This document shows, one piece after another, positions 35,113 through 43,984 of a stretch of DNA of 64,000 nucleotides; the first letter of the stretch is position 1, and each line of letters begins with the position of its first letter. A program made the position numbers and the translations under genes. The notes below the pieces were generated by a model that was not told where the DNA came from, searched no databases, and saw nothing but the letters and a program-made list of their open reading frames with translations. The stretch comes from Clostridium estertheticum (GTDB lineage Bacteria > Bacillota > Clostridia > Clostridiales > Clostridiaceae), in NCBI RefSeq assembly GCF_011065935.2, contig NZ_JAAMNH020000001.1:4733001-4797000 (forward strand), in the 5' to 3' direction.

Positions 35113-36822
35113 TTATACTTTAAATTTTTCAATCTCTTCATTTAACCCCTCTGCCATAGCATTTAGCTCTTGAGCTGTAGCAGAAAGTTGTGTAACTGCC
35201 TCTGATTGTTTTGTTACTGCAGAAGATATTTCTTCTGTAGAAGCTGATACTTCTTTTGATACAACTGCTAATTTTTCAGCCCTGCTTTTAATAAGTTCCT
35301 TTTCTTCCACTGAACTATTAAGGTCCTTATAAGCATCATTAATCTGAGGCATTGTTCTATTAACTTCATTCTGAATACTTTTAAAAGAGTCCACAGTACC
35401 TTCGATAATTCTCATTTGATTACCAAGCTTACCAGATAAAACTATTGTTAGCTCTGAAACCTCTTTAGTTCCATTGCCTACTAATTGGATAAGCTCATTT
35501 ATATTCATTGATGATTCTAACACCTGTTTTGAAAGTTTCCTTATTTCCTCAGCGACTACAGCAAATCCCCTGCCAGCGTCGCCAGCTCTTGCAGCTTCAA
35601 TTGCAGCATTTAATGCAAGAAGATTAGTTTGCTCAGCCACATTATTTATTACACTTGTTATTTCCCCTATTTTACCCACGTTAATGTTAAGATACTTAAT
35701 ACCTTCTTCTGTATGTTCAAAAGAATCTTTTACATCATGGATTGATTTCACTAAATCTTCAAGATTAACTGCACCATTATCAGCACTCTGTTTAATTTCT
35801 ACACCACTCTCAGACAGTAGCCTTACTTTATTTTGAATATCATCTAGTCTATGACCAAATCTGTCTATTACTACTGCAATTTCGCTTGTATTTGCGGTCT
35901 GCTCTTCCATACCTTTAAATACACCATCTATAGCCTCCGAAACTTCTTCACTAGAAGCCGCAGCTTCTTGCCCTGAAGCTGTTAAACAATAAGATATTTT
36001 ATTAAGGCCTGACACTGTATCTTTTATATGTGAAATTGTATTCTTCAAAATATACAGACTGCTATTAAGTCCATCTGTAAGTTTTTTTATTTCATCTTTA
36101 CTTTTACTTTCAAAGGTAACTGTTAAGTCTCCCTTTGAAAAGTCTTCAAGTTTATCTACAATTTTAGTTAATGGTGCTGATATATTCTTAGAAATTATTA
36201 ATCCAAGTACAACTGCTATTAACTGCATACCTAGAGAAACTAGTAGTGTGAAAATAATGCCATTTAGTATAACACTGTACATATTTTTAAGAGATATGCC
36301 AATATTAATGGTACCTACCAATTTAGAATCCTCATAAAAAGGTGCTGACACATTGTATACCTTTTGACCGTCAGGAGCCTTAAATATAAATCCTGCAGTC
36401 TTTTCTTCCTTTACCACGGATTTAACATCTCCTTGAGTAGTTGCAGAAGACACTGTATCTGATCCTGTACTAGGCTTTTGAACCGCTGCTGTGCTTTCTT
36501 CTTTCTTCACAGCGGTTGGATCTACATCATCACTGCTAATAAGCATCTTCATATTTGTGTCAACTAGAGACACATAAGAAATATTACCTTTCCCCTCTTT
36601 TTTAACATCTTTAATTATGGCTGTTATCTCGGCCTTTTCAACTAACTTATATTGCTTTATTTCACTACTAACAGTTCCCACTAATGTTGTTCCATCATTT
36701 TCCATCTGACTTATTACCGCTCTTTGAACAGCAAAATAGGATATTATAACAAAGGTTATGGTACAAAGTGATGTCAAAAAAATTATAGTTGCAAGTATTT
36801 TTTTCTTCTGAGAATTAAACAT
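35113..36822 (-). CDS. Methyl-accepting chemotaxis protein
   Basis: This 569-residue transmembrane chemoreceptor has helix 1 at about residues 10-32, an extracytoplasmic sensor domain of the single-Cache size (about 33-188), helix 2 at about 188-212, HAMP (about 213-265) and the signalling domain with the hairpin tip NVAEQTNLLALNAAIEAARA. The sensor domain contains an unusual Ser/Thr/Gln-rich insert (about residues 108-140) that looks like a flexible linker. The ligand cannot be predicted. It stands alone, bracketed by related repeats at 34872-35099 and 37031-37200. Confidence 0.94.
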   Translation of the reverse strand: MFNSQKKKILATIIFLTSLCTITFVIISYFAVQRAVISQMENDGTTLVGTVSSEIKQYKLVEKAEITAIIKDVKKEGKGNISYVSLVDTNMKMLISSDDVDPTAVKKEESTAAVQKPSTGSDTVSSATTQGDVKSVVKEEKTAGFIFKAPDGQKVYNVSAPFYEDSKLVGTINIGISLKNMYSVILNGIIFTLLVSLGMQLIAVVLGLIISKNISAPLTKIVDKLEDFSKGDLTVTFESKSKDEIKKLTDGLNSSLYILKNTISHIKDTVSGLNKISYCLTASGQEAAASSEEVSEAIDGVFKGMEEQTANTSEIAVVIDRFGHRLDDIQNKVRLLSESGVEIKQSADNGAVNLEDLVKSIHDVKDSFEHTEEGIKYLNINVGKIGEITSVINNVAEQTNLLALNAAIEAARAGDAGRGFAVVAEEIRKLSKQVLESSMNINELIQLVGNGTKEVSELTIVLSGKLGNQMRIIEGTVDSFKSIQNEVNRTMPQINDAYKDLNSSVEEKELIKSRAEKLAVVSKEVSASTEEISSAVTKQSEAVTQLSATAQELNAMAEGLNEEIEKFKV

Positions 36823-37030
36823 TTTCTCCCCCTTTTCTTAAGTATAAGTACCCCAATCCTTTACTTTATACTTTTTTCAAAATTTTATTATGTACAACGC
36901 TATAATTGTAACCCAATTTAATATTATTCTACATAATATTTTAAAATCCTTTAATAGATTTACTATTTAGTAAAAAAATGCTATAACCTTAATTTACTAA
37001 AGTCATAAATAGTATTGATAATTCAACTAA

Positions 37031-37069
37031 AAAAAGTAGAAAGTGAATATGCTATCACTTTCTACTTTT
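37031..37069. repeat. Hairpin related to the terminator at 34872..34911
   Basis: AAAAAGTAGAAAGTGA pairs with TCACTTTCTACTTTT across a 6-base loop. It is followed, as at the 34.9-kb copy, by an AAATTATAAT stretch and then a TTAGATTATGCTAACAAAA arm. No gene reads into it from either side in an obvious way. Confidence 0.65.
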
Positions 37070-37121
37070 ATGTATTTATTTATATGGATAAATTATAATA
37101 ATGTTTTAAACATCAGATATA

Positions 37122-37225
37122 TTTTCTTAGATTATGCTAACAAAAGTGTATATTACGTAGTCTGCATTTGAATAAGCCTTAGTTTTCAAAATTTATTTTA
37201 TTTATAGATGCGTAAAGAAAAATCT
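37122..37225. repeat. MITE-like repeat, family 2, copy 3 (left half)
   Basis: TTTTCTTAGATTATGCTAACAAAAG, TGTATATTACG, CTGCATTTG and AAGCCTTAG appear in the same order as in the left half of the copy at 47470..47700. The mirrored right half is lost. The remaining bases to truA (37225-37306) contain a degraded family 1 fragment (AAAAAATTCTCATGAGCC and AATATGAAATCTT). Confidence 0.65.
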
Positions 37226-37306
37226 CTTGGTTTGTATACTAAAAAATTCTCATGAGCCTTCCTATTGGACCGCTTAAAATGCTATCTGAATAATAAATAT
37301 GAAATC

Positions 37307-38044
37307 TTAATATTCTACATTTCTTAAAGATAGCCCTTTTGATTTAGCCATTAAGCTATATTTTATATCTGTTTTTTCATTTAACAATGTTTCTATATCC
37401 TCTACCTCAAGCTTTCCTTCACCTATATCTAAAAGGCTTGCTATAACAATTCTTACCATGTTCCATAGAAAATGGTTACCATTAATTTCTATTTCTATCA
37501 TACCGTTTTTCTCTGTTATGTTTATATAATTAATAGTTCTAATAGTCGATTTAGCATTATCTGTTAAAGTAGCAAACCCTTGAAAGTCATGAGTTCCAAC
37601 TAAGGATTCTGCCGCAATTCTCATTACTTCTAAATTCAGTTTTCCCTCACTGTGATAAACATATTTTCTATTAAATACATTTCTTAATTCATTATTATTT
37701 ATCTTATACACATATGTAATTGATTTTATGTTATATGCCACATGAAATCTTTCACTTGCTTCCACCATAGATTTCACCGCTATATCATCTGGCAAAAATT
37801 CATACAAATAATCCAACATTGCATGAATGCTTAAATCACAATTAGTATGAAAGTTTGCCATATAATTTTCAGCATGTACCCCTACATCCGTTCTTTCACA
37901 ACCTGAAACCTCAATATTCTCTCCTGCCATCTTAGATAACACACTTTGAATTTTACCCTGTACCGTTAAATCATTATCCTCTTGTTTTTGCCACCCTTTA
38001 TATCTACTTCCATCATATTCCAATATAATATTTAAATTTCTCAT
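37307..38044 (-). CDS. truA: tRNA pseudouridine synthase A
   Basis: This 245-residue enzyme forms pseudouridine at positions 38-40 of the tRNA anticodon arm. The catalytic aspartate is D53 in CERTDVGVHA; the N-terminal NIILEYDGSRYKGWQ and the C-terminal NHFLWNMVRI motifs are present. The length is normal. GGCGG-type sequence precedes the ATG. Monocistronic, with degraded repeat sequence directly behind the stop codon. Confidence 0.96.
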   Translation of the reverse strand: MRNLNIILEYDGSRYKGWQKQEDNDLTVQGKIQSVLSKMAGENIEVSGCERTDVGVHAENYMANFHTNCDLSIHAMLDYLYEFLPDDIAVKSMVEASERFHVAYNIKSITYVYKINNNELRNVFNRKYVYHSEGKLNLEVMRIAAESLVGTHDFQGFATLTDNAKSTIRTINYINITEKNGMIEIEINGNHFLWNMVRIVIASLLDIGEGKLEVEDIETLLNEKTDIKYSLMAKSKGLSLRNVEY

Positions 38045-38165
38045 ATATATCCGCCTTTAACTTATTCGATTATTCATGGTTTAATTTTACCCTATGAACT
38101 CTTTAATTATAACTTTCCTGTTAAAATAAAGCTATTATATTTATCATTAATTTTAGATAATATAA

Positions 38166-38351
38166 AACCTGTATTGCATGTTTACCATAGGTGTTTTTTT
38201 ATGGCTTATATATGGAATCGTTACAAAACAAGCCTCTGTATCACTAGCCAACGCTATAACTCTTATATTTGTAACATTAATTTTAAAATACACTTTTTAT
38301 GATTTACAAGAATCTAAGGAAGATGTGCTTAATCTTGTTTTTCGAATATAA
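38166..38351 (+). pseudogene. SemiSWEET-type sugar transporter remnant
   Basis: The open stretch reads FTIGVFLWLIYGI, then helix SVSLANAITLIFVTLILKY, matching the second and third helices of SemiSWEET (PQ-loop) proteins, where GVFLWLIYG and the NA(I/V)TL motif are conserved. Intact proteins have about 85-95 residues and a first helix with a PQ motif; that part is missing and an in-frame TAA lies at 38163. The frame ends inside the adjoining family 1 repeat (TAA at 38349), which suggests that the repeat truncated the 3' end. Confidence 0.7.
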
Positions 38352-38490
38352 AATTCTCGTGAGCCTGCCAGGACGGCGAGTGTGAGCGCTAGAGCATTTT
38401 ATATTCGAAAAATATTAGAATTTCTAAATGGAATTTCCAGTCCTGAGCTCATATTGCAAGACACGTAGGAGAACTTTGATACTTTGTCTT
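38335..38490. repeat. Structured intergenic repeat, family 1, copy D
   Basis: CGAATATAAAATTCTCGTGAG is mirrored by CTAGAGCATTTTATATTCG around a short loop GCCTGCCAGGACGGCGAGTG, which lacks about 30 bases present in copies B2 and C2. The distal arm GCAAGACACGTAGGAGAA..TTGATACTTT ends two bases before the stop codon of the VWA gene. Confidence 0.75.
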
Positions 38491-38492
38491 CC

Positions 38493-39857
38493 CTAATATA
38501 TTGGTTCATGATTATTCCCAGAAAAGCCATCCACCATTATATCTAGTCTCTCACCAGTATCCTCTATTATTTCTACAGCTTTTAGTTTCTTTACAATACC
38601 AAAAGGTTCCTTTAATGAAAGTTTATCGCCACGTCCTGATATAACCCACAAGGTTTTATAGCCTTTTGGCGTTACCCCTAGATTTACTTCACCCTTTCCA
38701 TCTGTAAAATATATTAGTATGTTTGTATTAGTATTATTTACATAATCAAAAACCGGTGTAAATTTTGTGCCACCACCAGTTATACTTCGCTTGCGTATAT
38801 TATTAATGGATTTCACCTTGTATGATTGCCTTATCTCAGTATCACATTCAAGCAGTGTTATTTCATGTTTATAAGTTTTTACTATATTAAAAACTTCTTT
38901 TATTGCTCCATGAAATTCCTCATCACTTATGCTACCACTTATATCTATAGCCAGGGTAATTCTAGCTGTATGTCCCCTAAGTTCTCCTCTTAAATCTAAT
39001 CTATTTGGTTGACGTCTACTTCTTCTTGTAATCGTCTTTTTTTTGTCTCCTTCTAAAGTTCCCATCATTTTCCTTAGATACATGTTCCAAGGAATTTCAC
39101 CTTTATTACCTGCAAGACTCTTAAGAATATCCTCCAAATAAAGAGGAACTTCACCCTTCTCTGCTAGTGTCGCAAATTTCTCTGTAAAATTTTTAAGAGT
39201 ATCCTCATCCATTTCTGTAGATTCTTCCCACAGATCATGAGTTTTGGAAGCATCATATTGTTTTTCTATGTGCTCGTCCTTAGAATCATCCTCTTGACTT
39301 TCATCTTTTTCCTCTAATAAATTTAGAGCCATTTGAATTTTATCAGCATAATACTCCATAGTCATATAGGTCTGCATTTTTAAACTATACTTAAAATTTA
39401 TACTATCTAAAGTAGTAGCAAAGTGCGGAAGATCCTTAAGATGCTGATTCACTACTATATCCATCGCCATATTAATAGCCAAGTTACTATATTTTGCTTT
39501 AAGCACTCTTCCACGATTTAAATGAAAGGATAATATGTGATAAATCTCATGTTTAATAGTGCTTTTCATTTGATCTGCCGTAAGATTCAAAAAAATATAG
39601 GGATTAAAATAAATTACATATTTAGATAATTTAAAATTCACAGCTGTAGGCGAGGTTATATCATATTTTATCTCCCTAGACATTTGAAGCAGAAAATAGC
39701 CATAGAAGTTTTCATTATCCTCTATAAGCATAAAATTAACCATAGTAACAAGTCTCAAAAATTCTTCATTAAAATCTTTTGGCATGTTTTCAATTGCCTT
39801 CACATTAGAAATTTCACCATAAAGTGAGTTCTTAAGGCTTTCAAATACTTTTCCCAT
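38493..39857 (-). CDS. VWA domain protein with metallopeptidase-like N-terminus (DUF2201 type)
   Basis: 454 residues. The N-terminal half has a HEIYH zinc-peptidase-like motif (H103, E104, H107) and an acidic linker (about 185-210). The C-terminal half is a von Willebrand A-like domain with the metal-site start AIDISGSIS (about residue 302) and YFTDGKGEV. Such proteins are paired with MoxR-type AAA+ ATPases and are thought to act in complex assembly or proteolytic control. The gene lies eight bases after the ATPase gene, third in a three-gene operon. Confidence 0.87.
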   Translation of the reverse strand: MGKVFESLKNSLYGEISNVKAIENMPKDFNEEFLRLVTMVNFMLIEDNENFYGYFLLQMSREIKYDITSPTAVNFKLSKYVIYFNPYIFLNLTADQMKSTIKHEIYHILSFHLNRGRVLKAKYSNLAINMAMDIVVNQHLKDLPHFATTLDSINFKYSLKMQTYMTMEYYADKIQMALNLLEEKDESQEDDSKDEHIEKQYDASKTHDLWEESTEMDEDTLKNFTEKFATLAEKGEVPLYLEDILKSLAGNKGEIPWNMYLRKMMGTLEGDKKKTITRRSRRQPNRLDLRGELRGHTARITLAIDISGSISDEEFHGAIKEVFNIVKTYKHEITLLECDTEIRQSYKVKSINNIRKRSITGGGTKFTPVFDYVNNTNTNILIYFTDGKGEVNLGVTPKGYKTLWVISGRGDKLSLKEPFGIVKKLKAVEIIEDTGERLDIMVDGFSGNNHEPIY

Positions 39858-39865
39858 AATATCAC

Positions 39866-40984
39866 CTAGCCTTTTATCTCATTATAGGCCTTAAAATACA
39901 TTTCAACGAAAGCTTCATTTTCCAAACATAACTTATAAACACCATTATAACTTTCTTTAATATCCTGCATAATCCCTATTCCTAGATCCACAGGATAACA
40001 CCCCAAAAATTCTACAAATCTTTCTATATCACTGTCTGAAGTTTCTTTTCTATCTAAGTTATGTAAAATATTCTTTGCAATCAAATATAATCTAGTGTGG
40101 CTTTCTTTTTTCGCTTTTGCAATAATCTCTTGTGATAATTGTGCATTTGCAAACACCTCTTCATAAGAAATTAGAGGTTTATTATTCTCCTGTGCAAAAG
40201 CCATAAACTCATGAGCAATTCTATCCCCTAAATTTCCTTTTAGAATATTTAAAAATACTCTTTTAGGAATCTTATCACAATTTTTTTTGTAAATCATATA
40301 GCTTTTAGAAACCCGTTCAAAGCTTCTAGGAGTTGCTTTTATTTGCTCGCCCTTTAATGTACTTTGTAAATATTCTGGAAATGTAGATATAAACTCTATA
40401 ACCTTTTCCTCTAGGTTATTTTCAATAGCCCAGGTCAACCAAGCTTTTGAATCACTCTCCATATAAAGCCAAACAAATCTATTTTCTTGCGCTGCATCCA
40501 TATCAACTACTTGATAATCAACATCATCTCCATATTTACTAGAAGGGTTCATTGCAGCTAATATTTTTACTTTATCATCAAGCTTATACCCATTTATATC
40601 TCTGTTTAATATAAGATTCATAAGTTCTTGTTGCACTGTATGCTCACAACGGTTTATTTCATCAATAAATAAAAACACTTCTTTGCCATCATGAATTAAA
40701 CTATCTATTTCCTGCAGCTTTGTGTGAACCGCATAAACAGTATTTTTTTTGCTAATAGCCCTACCTTTGGCGTCCTTAAAACTATGGTCCTCAACTGTTG
40801 GGAGACCGCCTATTTCCCCTTCCTTTAAAAGGTTTCCATCTATAATAACTAGGCTCCAACCTTTCTTTTTTGCTAGTTCTTTAGCTAAGGCAGTTTTTCC
40901 TATACCACTTTCCCCTACAATTATTGGAACTTCATCTGTTTCTATAACAAGCTCTGCGCTTTGTAATGTATCCTTAAAATTCAT
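39866..40984 (-). CDS. MoxR-type AAA+ ATPase
   Basis: This 372-residue ATPase has Walker A GESGIGKT at residues 24-31, Walker B FLFIDEINR near 106-114, a sensor 1 asparagine in AAMNPSSKYG, and an arginine-containing NRFVWL segment. It belongs to the MoxR/AAA_5 group that works with VWA proteins. It sits between the repeat protein (13 bp upstream) and the VWA protein (8 bp downstream), so the three should be made together. Confidence 0.88.
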   Translation of the reverse strand: MNFKDTLQSAELVIETDEVPIIVGESGIGKTALAKELAKKKGWSLVIIDGNLLKEGEIGGLPTVEDHSFKDAKGRAISKKNTVYAVHTKLQEIDSLIHDGKEVFLFIDEINRCEHTVQQELMNLILNRDINGYKLDDKVKILAAMNPSSKYGDDVDYQVVDMDAAQENRFVWLYMESDSKAWLTWAIENNLEEKVIEFISTFPEYLQSTLKGEQIKATPRSFERVSKSYMIYKKNCDKIPKRVFLNILKGNLGDRIAHEFMAFAQENNKPLISYEEVFANAQLSQEIIAKAKKESHTRLYLIAKNILHNLDRKETSDSDIERFVEFLGCYPVDLGIGIMQDIKESYNGVYKLCLENEAFVEMYFKAYNEIKG

Positions 40985-40997
40985 AACTTATCTCCTC

Positions 40998-41801
40998 TTA
41001 AATCATCTTCAGTTTTTCATCAACTGCTATTTTTTTGCAGGCCTTACTTCCATATTTATAAATAAAAATGGTTTTATCCATTGATATATTACCATATTTC
41101 TCATTTATACTTTCACAGTTCATAAAATTTCTTACATATTTTTCTGAAATATCTTCACTAGACAATACCTCTTTCAAAGCCCTCTCTACCTCATCCCTTG
41201 GTAGGTCATTAATAAAATATTTCATTACCAGTGGATTGTGTTTTAAAAATAATATTTTTTTATTTACATCTATATTTGTAATAAACTTTACAGCAGCTTC
41301 ATTTTCCGTAATAGCCAATATCTCTGCACTTGTGGTTGCATTTTCTATATATCTTAAAGTCTCATAATTTTTTTCTATAGCTAAAAGTTGTATTTCTTCA
41401 ATTGGGTTGTCTATAAATCTTATAGAGTCATAATCTTTTTCTATAGCTAATTCTTGTAATAGGGCGCTGGGGCTATTAGCATACTTTATCGCATAGCCCT
41501 TTTGGGCAAGACCCATCTCTATCAATTCTTCTGAAGGATTCTTAATAAATTCTAAAGTATTCCAGATCTTTGACACAACATATTTTTTCATATCATAAGT
41601 TGGATCTTCTATAAACTCAATGGCCATGCAATTGCTTTTTATTGCCATGTCCTGCATTTCTTCTGTAGGGTTTTTTATATAGCGTATCATTATGCCATCT
41701 TTTTTTATAGCCCTAAGCTTCATTTCCTCAGTAAGGTTTTCCATGTTTTTTATAATAATTGGGTTACTATCAATCATTTGTAGAATTTTATCATCTGTCA
41801 T
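40998..41801 (-). CDS. Repeat protein of MoxR/VWA operon
   Basis: This 267-residue protein is built from at least six repeats of about 22-24 residues with the pattern AI-x3-G-x2-h-x-a-I-x-N-P-(S/T)-E-E-h-x-x-h, where h is hydrophobic and a aromatic (examples MIRYIKNPTEEMQDMAI, SIRFIDNPIEEIQLLAI). The repeats resemble DUF4116-like helical repeats and suggest a solenoid that binds proteins. A non-repetitive C-terminal part follows (about 185-267). GAGGTG precedes the ATG. As the first gene of the operon it may supply target recognition for the ATPase/VWA pair; that role is inferred. Confidence 0.75.
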   Translation of the reverse strand: MTDDKILQMIDSNPIIIKNMENLTEEMKLRAIKKDGIMIRYIKNPTEEMQDMAIKSNCMAIEFIEDPTYDMKKYVVSKIWNTLEFIKNPSEELIEMGLAQKGYAIKYANSPSALLQELAIEKDYDSIRFIDNPIEEIQLLAIEKNYETLRYIENATTSAEILAITENEAAVKFITNIDVNKKILFLKHNPLVMKYFINDLPRDEVERALKEVLSSEDISEKYVRNFMNCESINEKYGNISMDKTIFIYKYGSKACKKIAVDEKLKMI

Positions 41802-41919
41802 AAAACTTCACCTCGATACTAGGCAGCCTCATAAAAACAACTATTCAATATGTTAGTTTTTTTTATAATTGCCTTATTAATTTACTCAATTATACCATAA
41901 AAAAGAAAAGTATAAATAG

Positions 41920-41955
41920 TTGTTAACTGTCCCCAACTATTTCTCGGCTATTCAG
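41920..41955. repeat. REP-like sequence (GTTAACTGTCCCC)
   Basis: GTTAACTGTCCCCA followed by TTTCTCGGCTA. A related sequence lies in opposite orientation at 45820..45860 (TTTCTCGGCTAG..TGGGGACGGTTAAC). These resemble short REP-type extragenic elements of clostridia that carry a GGGGACGGTT motif. Confidence 0.45.
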
Positions 41956-41980
41956 AATTTCAATAATTTTCTACGAACTA

Positions 41981-42011
41981 AAAAAAAGAGATATTTTTCT
42001 ATCTCTTTTAT
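41981..42011 (-). terminator. Intrinsic terminator of 6S RNA
   Basis: AAAAGAGATA pairs with TATCTCTTTT, followed by T8 on the minus strand. It lies about 25 bp after the 6S RNA terminal stem. Confidence 0.8.
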
Positions 42012-42033
42012 AAACGAACCAAAATTTTAAAAT

Positions 42034-42226
42034 TTATAATCCAAGGTACCGTTGCCCCAATTTTTGCACCTATCTTTTCGATAGGTGGGTGTCCTCAGAG
42101 ATGTTTAGCAGTCCTTGCCACTTAAATATTGGTCTTATAGGCCTAATATGCATCTAGATCTTGAACTCCCGTATTAATACTGTAGGTTGAAAATAAGAGC
42201 TTCACGAATATCCCAGAAATATGAAT
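42034..42226 (-). ncRNA. ssrS: 6S RNA
   Basis: A transcript of about 190 nt on the minus strand. The 5' end ATTTCTGGGATATTCGTGAAGC matches the start of known 6S RNAs, the 3' half has GAGGACACCCACCT with an adjacent hairpin (ACCTATCGAAAAGATAGGT), and GGCAACGGTACCTTGG closes the terminal stem with the 5' end. The middle can form the large open bubble that mimics promoter DNA for sigma-A RNA polymerase. An intrinsic terminator follows. No protein frame covers it. Confidence 0.75.
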
Positions 42227-42380
42227 CTATATAAAATTTTTGAGTAAGTTTAATTACTATCTATTAAGTTCATTATATCAGAATTCAAATAAAATTCAAT
42301 AGTAAATTAAGGTTTTTTAAAAAAATATAACAAGATGTAAAATATTATAATATTACACTTATTATTCACTTTGATAAGCC

Positions 42381-43736
42381 CTATGCCATAACACCTTGTT
42401 TCTTAAAGTATGATTTTGAATTTTCATGTAATGGAACAACCTCAAGTTCCTTTTGCATTTTCTTCATGGTCTTTAATATTACAACATCGGCAATGTTCAT
42501 GCCTTCTGAAGATAAAACACCTAAGTTCGCAATTGTCTCTTCTGCAGTTTCTGCAACAATTCCATTTCTTGCAGGTACAATAGAATCATTTATAGCCAAA
42601 ATTGCAGATTGCACCGCAACTGATGCTGAGGTGGAAAGCTTTAATGCACATCCTTCCTTTGCACCATCACATATCATCCCACTGGTGTTTGCAAGGGTAT
42701 TCATTATAACTCCGTCTATTTGATCTTCATTAGCGCCCATTAGCCATGCTATAGCTATACCTGCACCAGTCCCTGCCGCAACACCACAAGCACAAAGTGC
42801 TGATAATCTTCCTATATAATGTTTTATATAGCTGTTCATAATATGGCTTATTGCCACAGCTTTAGCTAGTTTCTCATCATCTACATTGAATTTATTTTTA
42901 TACGCCACTAAGGGTAATATTGCTGTAAGCCCATTGTTTCCGCTTCCGTTACTGCTCATAACAGATAAATTAATTCCGGACATTCTAGCGTCACTAGCGG
43001 CTGCCGTTAACATCATTGAAGAGGTCATTAGGTCCTCCGAAAGAAAACCTTGGTCTATGCTTTTCTTAAGACTAAATCCAACTCCCATTCCCATTTTTTC
43101 TTTAAGTCCAATTCTGGCTATAGTTTCATTCATTACTACGCCATCTAACATAAAAGCAATATCACTATGCGGAATTTTCTCAATCTCTTTTATAATTTCT
43201 CTTATTCTTAAACTATATAAAATGTTATTCCTCACATTGCTTTTTTTATCCTCTTTTCTTAAATCTAAAAGAACTCGACCTAGGGTTTCAATATAAACAA
43301 ATCTATTATGTTTTCCGCTTATAATTACACTACAATTGCCTTTATCTGTTATAAGATTTACTTCTACATAAATCTTATCAGAAGTATCTTTAATGTCCAA
43401 TGATAATTTTCCACTATGCAAAAGTTCTTTTGCAAGTCGCACTTGTTTTTCATTAATTCCTTCAAGTACTCTTAAATCCTTTTCACTTTCTCCAGCAATA
43501 AACCCAAGGGCCGCTGCAATATGAAGCCCAACCTCTTGAGTATTTGGTATACCAACTGACAATCCATTTTTATATATGTTAGGACTAACAAAAACTTCTG
43601 CACTCTCTATATAATTAAAAATCATTAATTCTTTAGCCTTTGCACAGGCAAGCGCAACGGCTACTGGCTCAGTACATCCCATGGCAGGAACAACTTCTTC
43701 TTTCAGTGTTTCAACTATAAGATTTCTTAATTTCAT
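42381..43736 (-). CDS. cyuA: L-cysteine desulfidase family protein (CyuA/YhaM type)
   Basis: This 451-residue enzyme of the UPF0597/serine dehydratase alpha-like family cleaves L-cysteine to pyruvate, sulfide and ammonia using a [4Fe-4S] cluster. The N-terminal AMGCTEPVAVALA supplies a cluster cysteine; further conserved cysteines occur in LSALCACGVAAG (about 305-315), SGMICDGAKEGCALK (about 345-360). The length is slightly above the norm. A sigma-54 promoter lies upstream and the matching activator gene follows on the same strand, so expression is probably induced by cysteine or a related signal. Confidence 0.87.
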   Translation of the reverse strand: MKLRNLIVETLKEEVVPAMGCTEPVAVALACAKAKELMIFNYIESAEVFVSPNIYKNGLSVGIPNTQEVGLHIAAALGFIAGESEKDLRVLEGINEKQVRLAKELLHSGKLSLDIKDTSDKIYVEVNLITDKGNCSVIISGKHNRFVYIETLGRVLLDLRKEDKKSNVRNNILYSLRIREIIKEIEKIPHSDIAFMLDGVVMNETIARIGLKEKMGMGVGFSLKKSIDQGFLSEDLMTSSMMLTAAASDARMSGINLSVMSSNGSGNNGLTAILPLVAYKNKFNVDDEKLAKAVAISHIMNSYIKHYIGRLSALCACGVAAGTGAGIAIAWLMGANEDQIDGVIMNTLANTSGMICDGAKEGCALKLSTSASVAVQSAILAINDSIVPARNGIVAETAEETIANLGVLSSEGMNIADVVILKTMKKMQKELEVVPLHENSKSYFKKQGVMA

Positions 43737-43860
43737 AAAATCACTCCCTATATGATTTGCTAATGTAGATTATAGCAATCCGCATTCCAATAAAATCAAA
43801 TATATCAAAAACTTATGTAGTTCTTATGAATGTCTTTAGATATACCTAATACCTATTTAT

Positions 43861-43877
43861 AGCAATATCCATGCCAA
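43861..43877 (-). promoter_or_regulatory. Sigma-54 (-24/-12) promoter for cyuA
   Basis: On the minus strand TTGGCATGGATATTGCT matches TGGCAC-N5-TTGCA, with GG and GC separated by exactly ten bases. It lies about 125 bp before the cyuA start and directly downstream of the sigma-54 activator gene. Confidence 0.8.
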
Positions 43878-43939
43878 GAAAATAATACTAATAATTACCC
43901 TTCCAATTTTGTTTTTTCTCAAAATGATAAAAAAACAAA

Positions 43940-43984
43940 TGAAAACAGTATCAAAATGAGAATTATTTCTCACTTTGATACTGC
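43940..43984 (-). terminator. Terminator overlapping the 3' end of the sigma-54 activator gene
   Basis: CAGTATCAAAGTGAGAA pairs with TTCTCATTTTGATACTG and is followed by TTTTC. The left arm includes the final codons of the activator gene. Confidence 0.8.
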
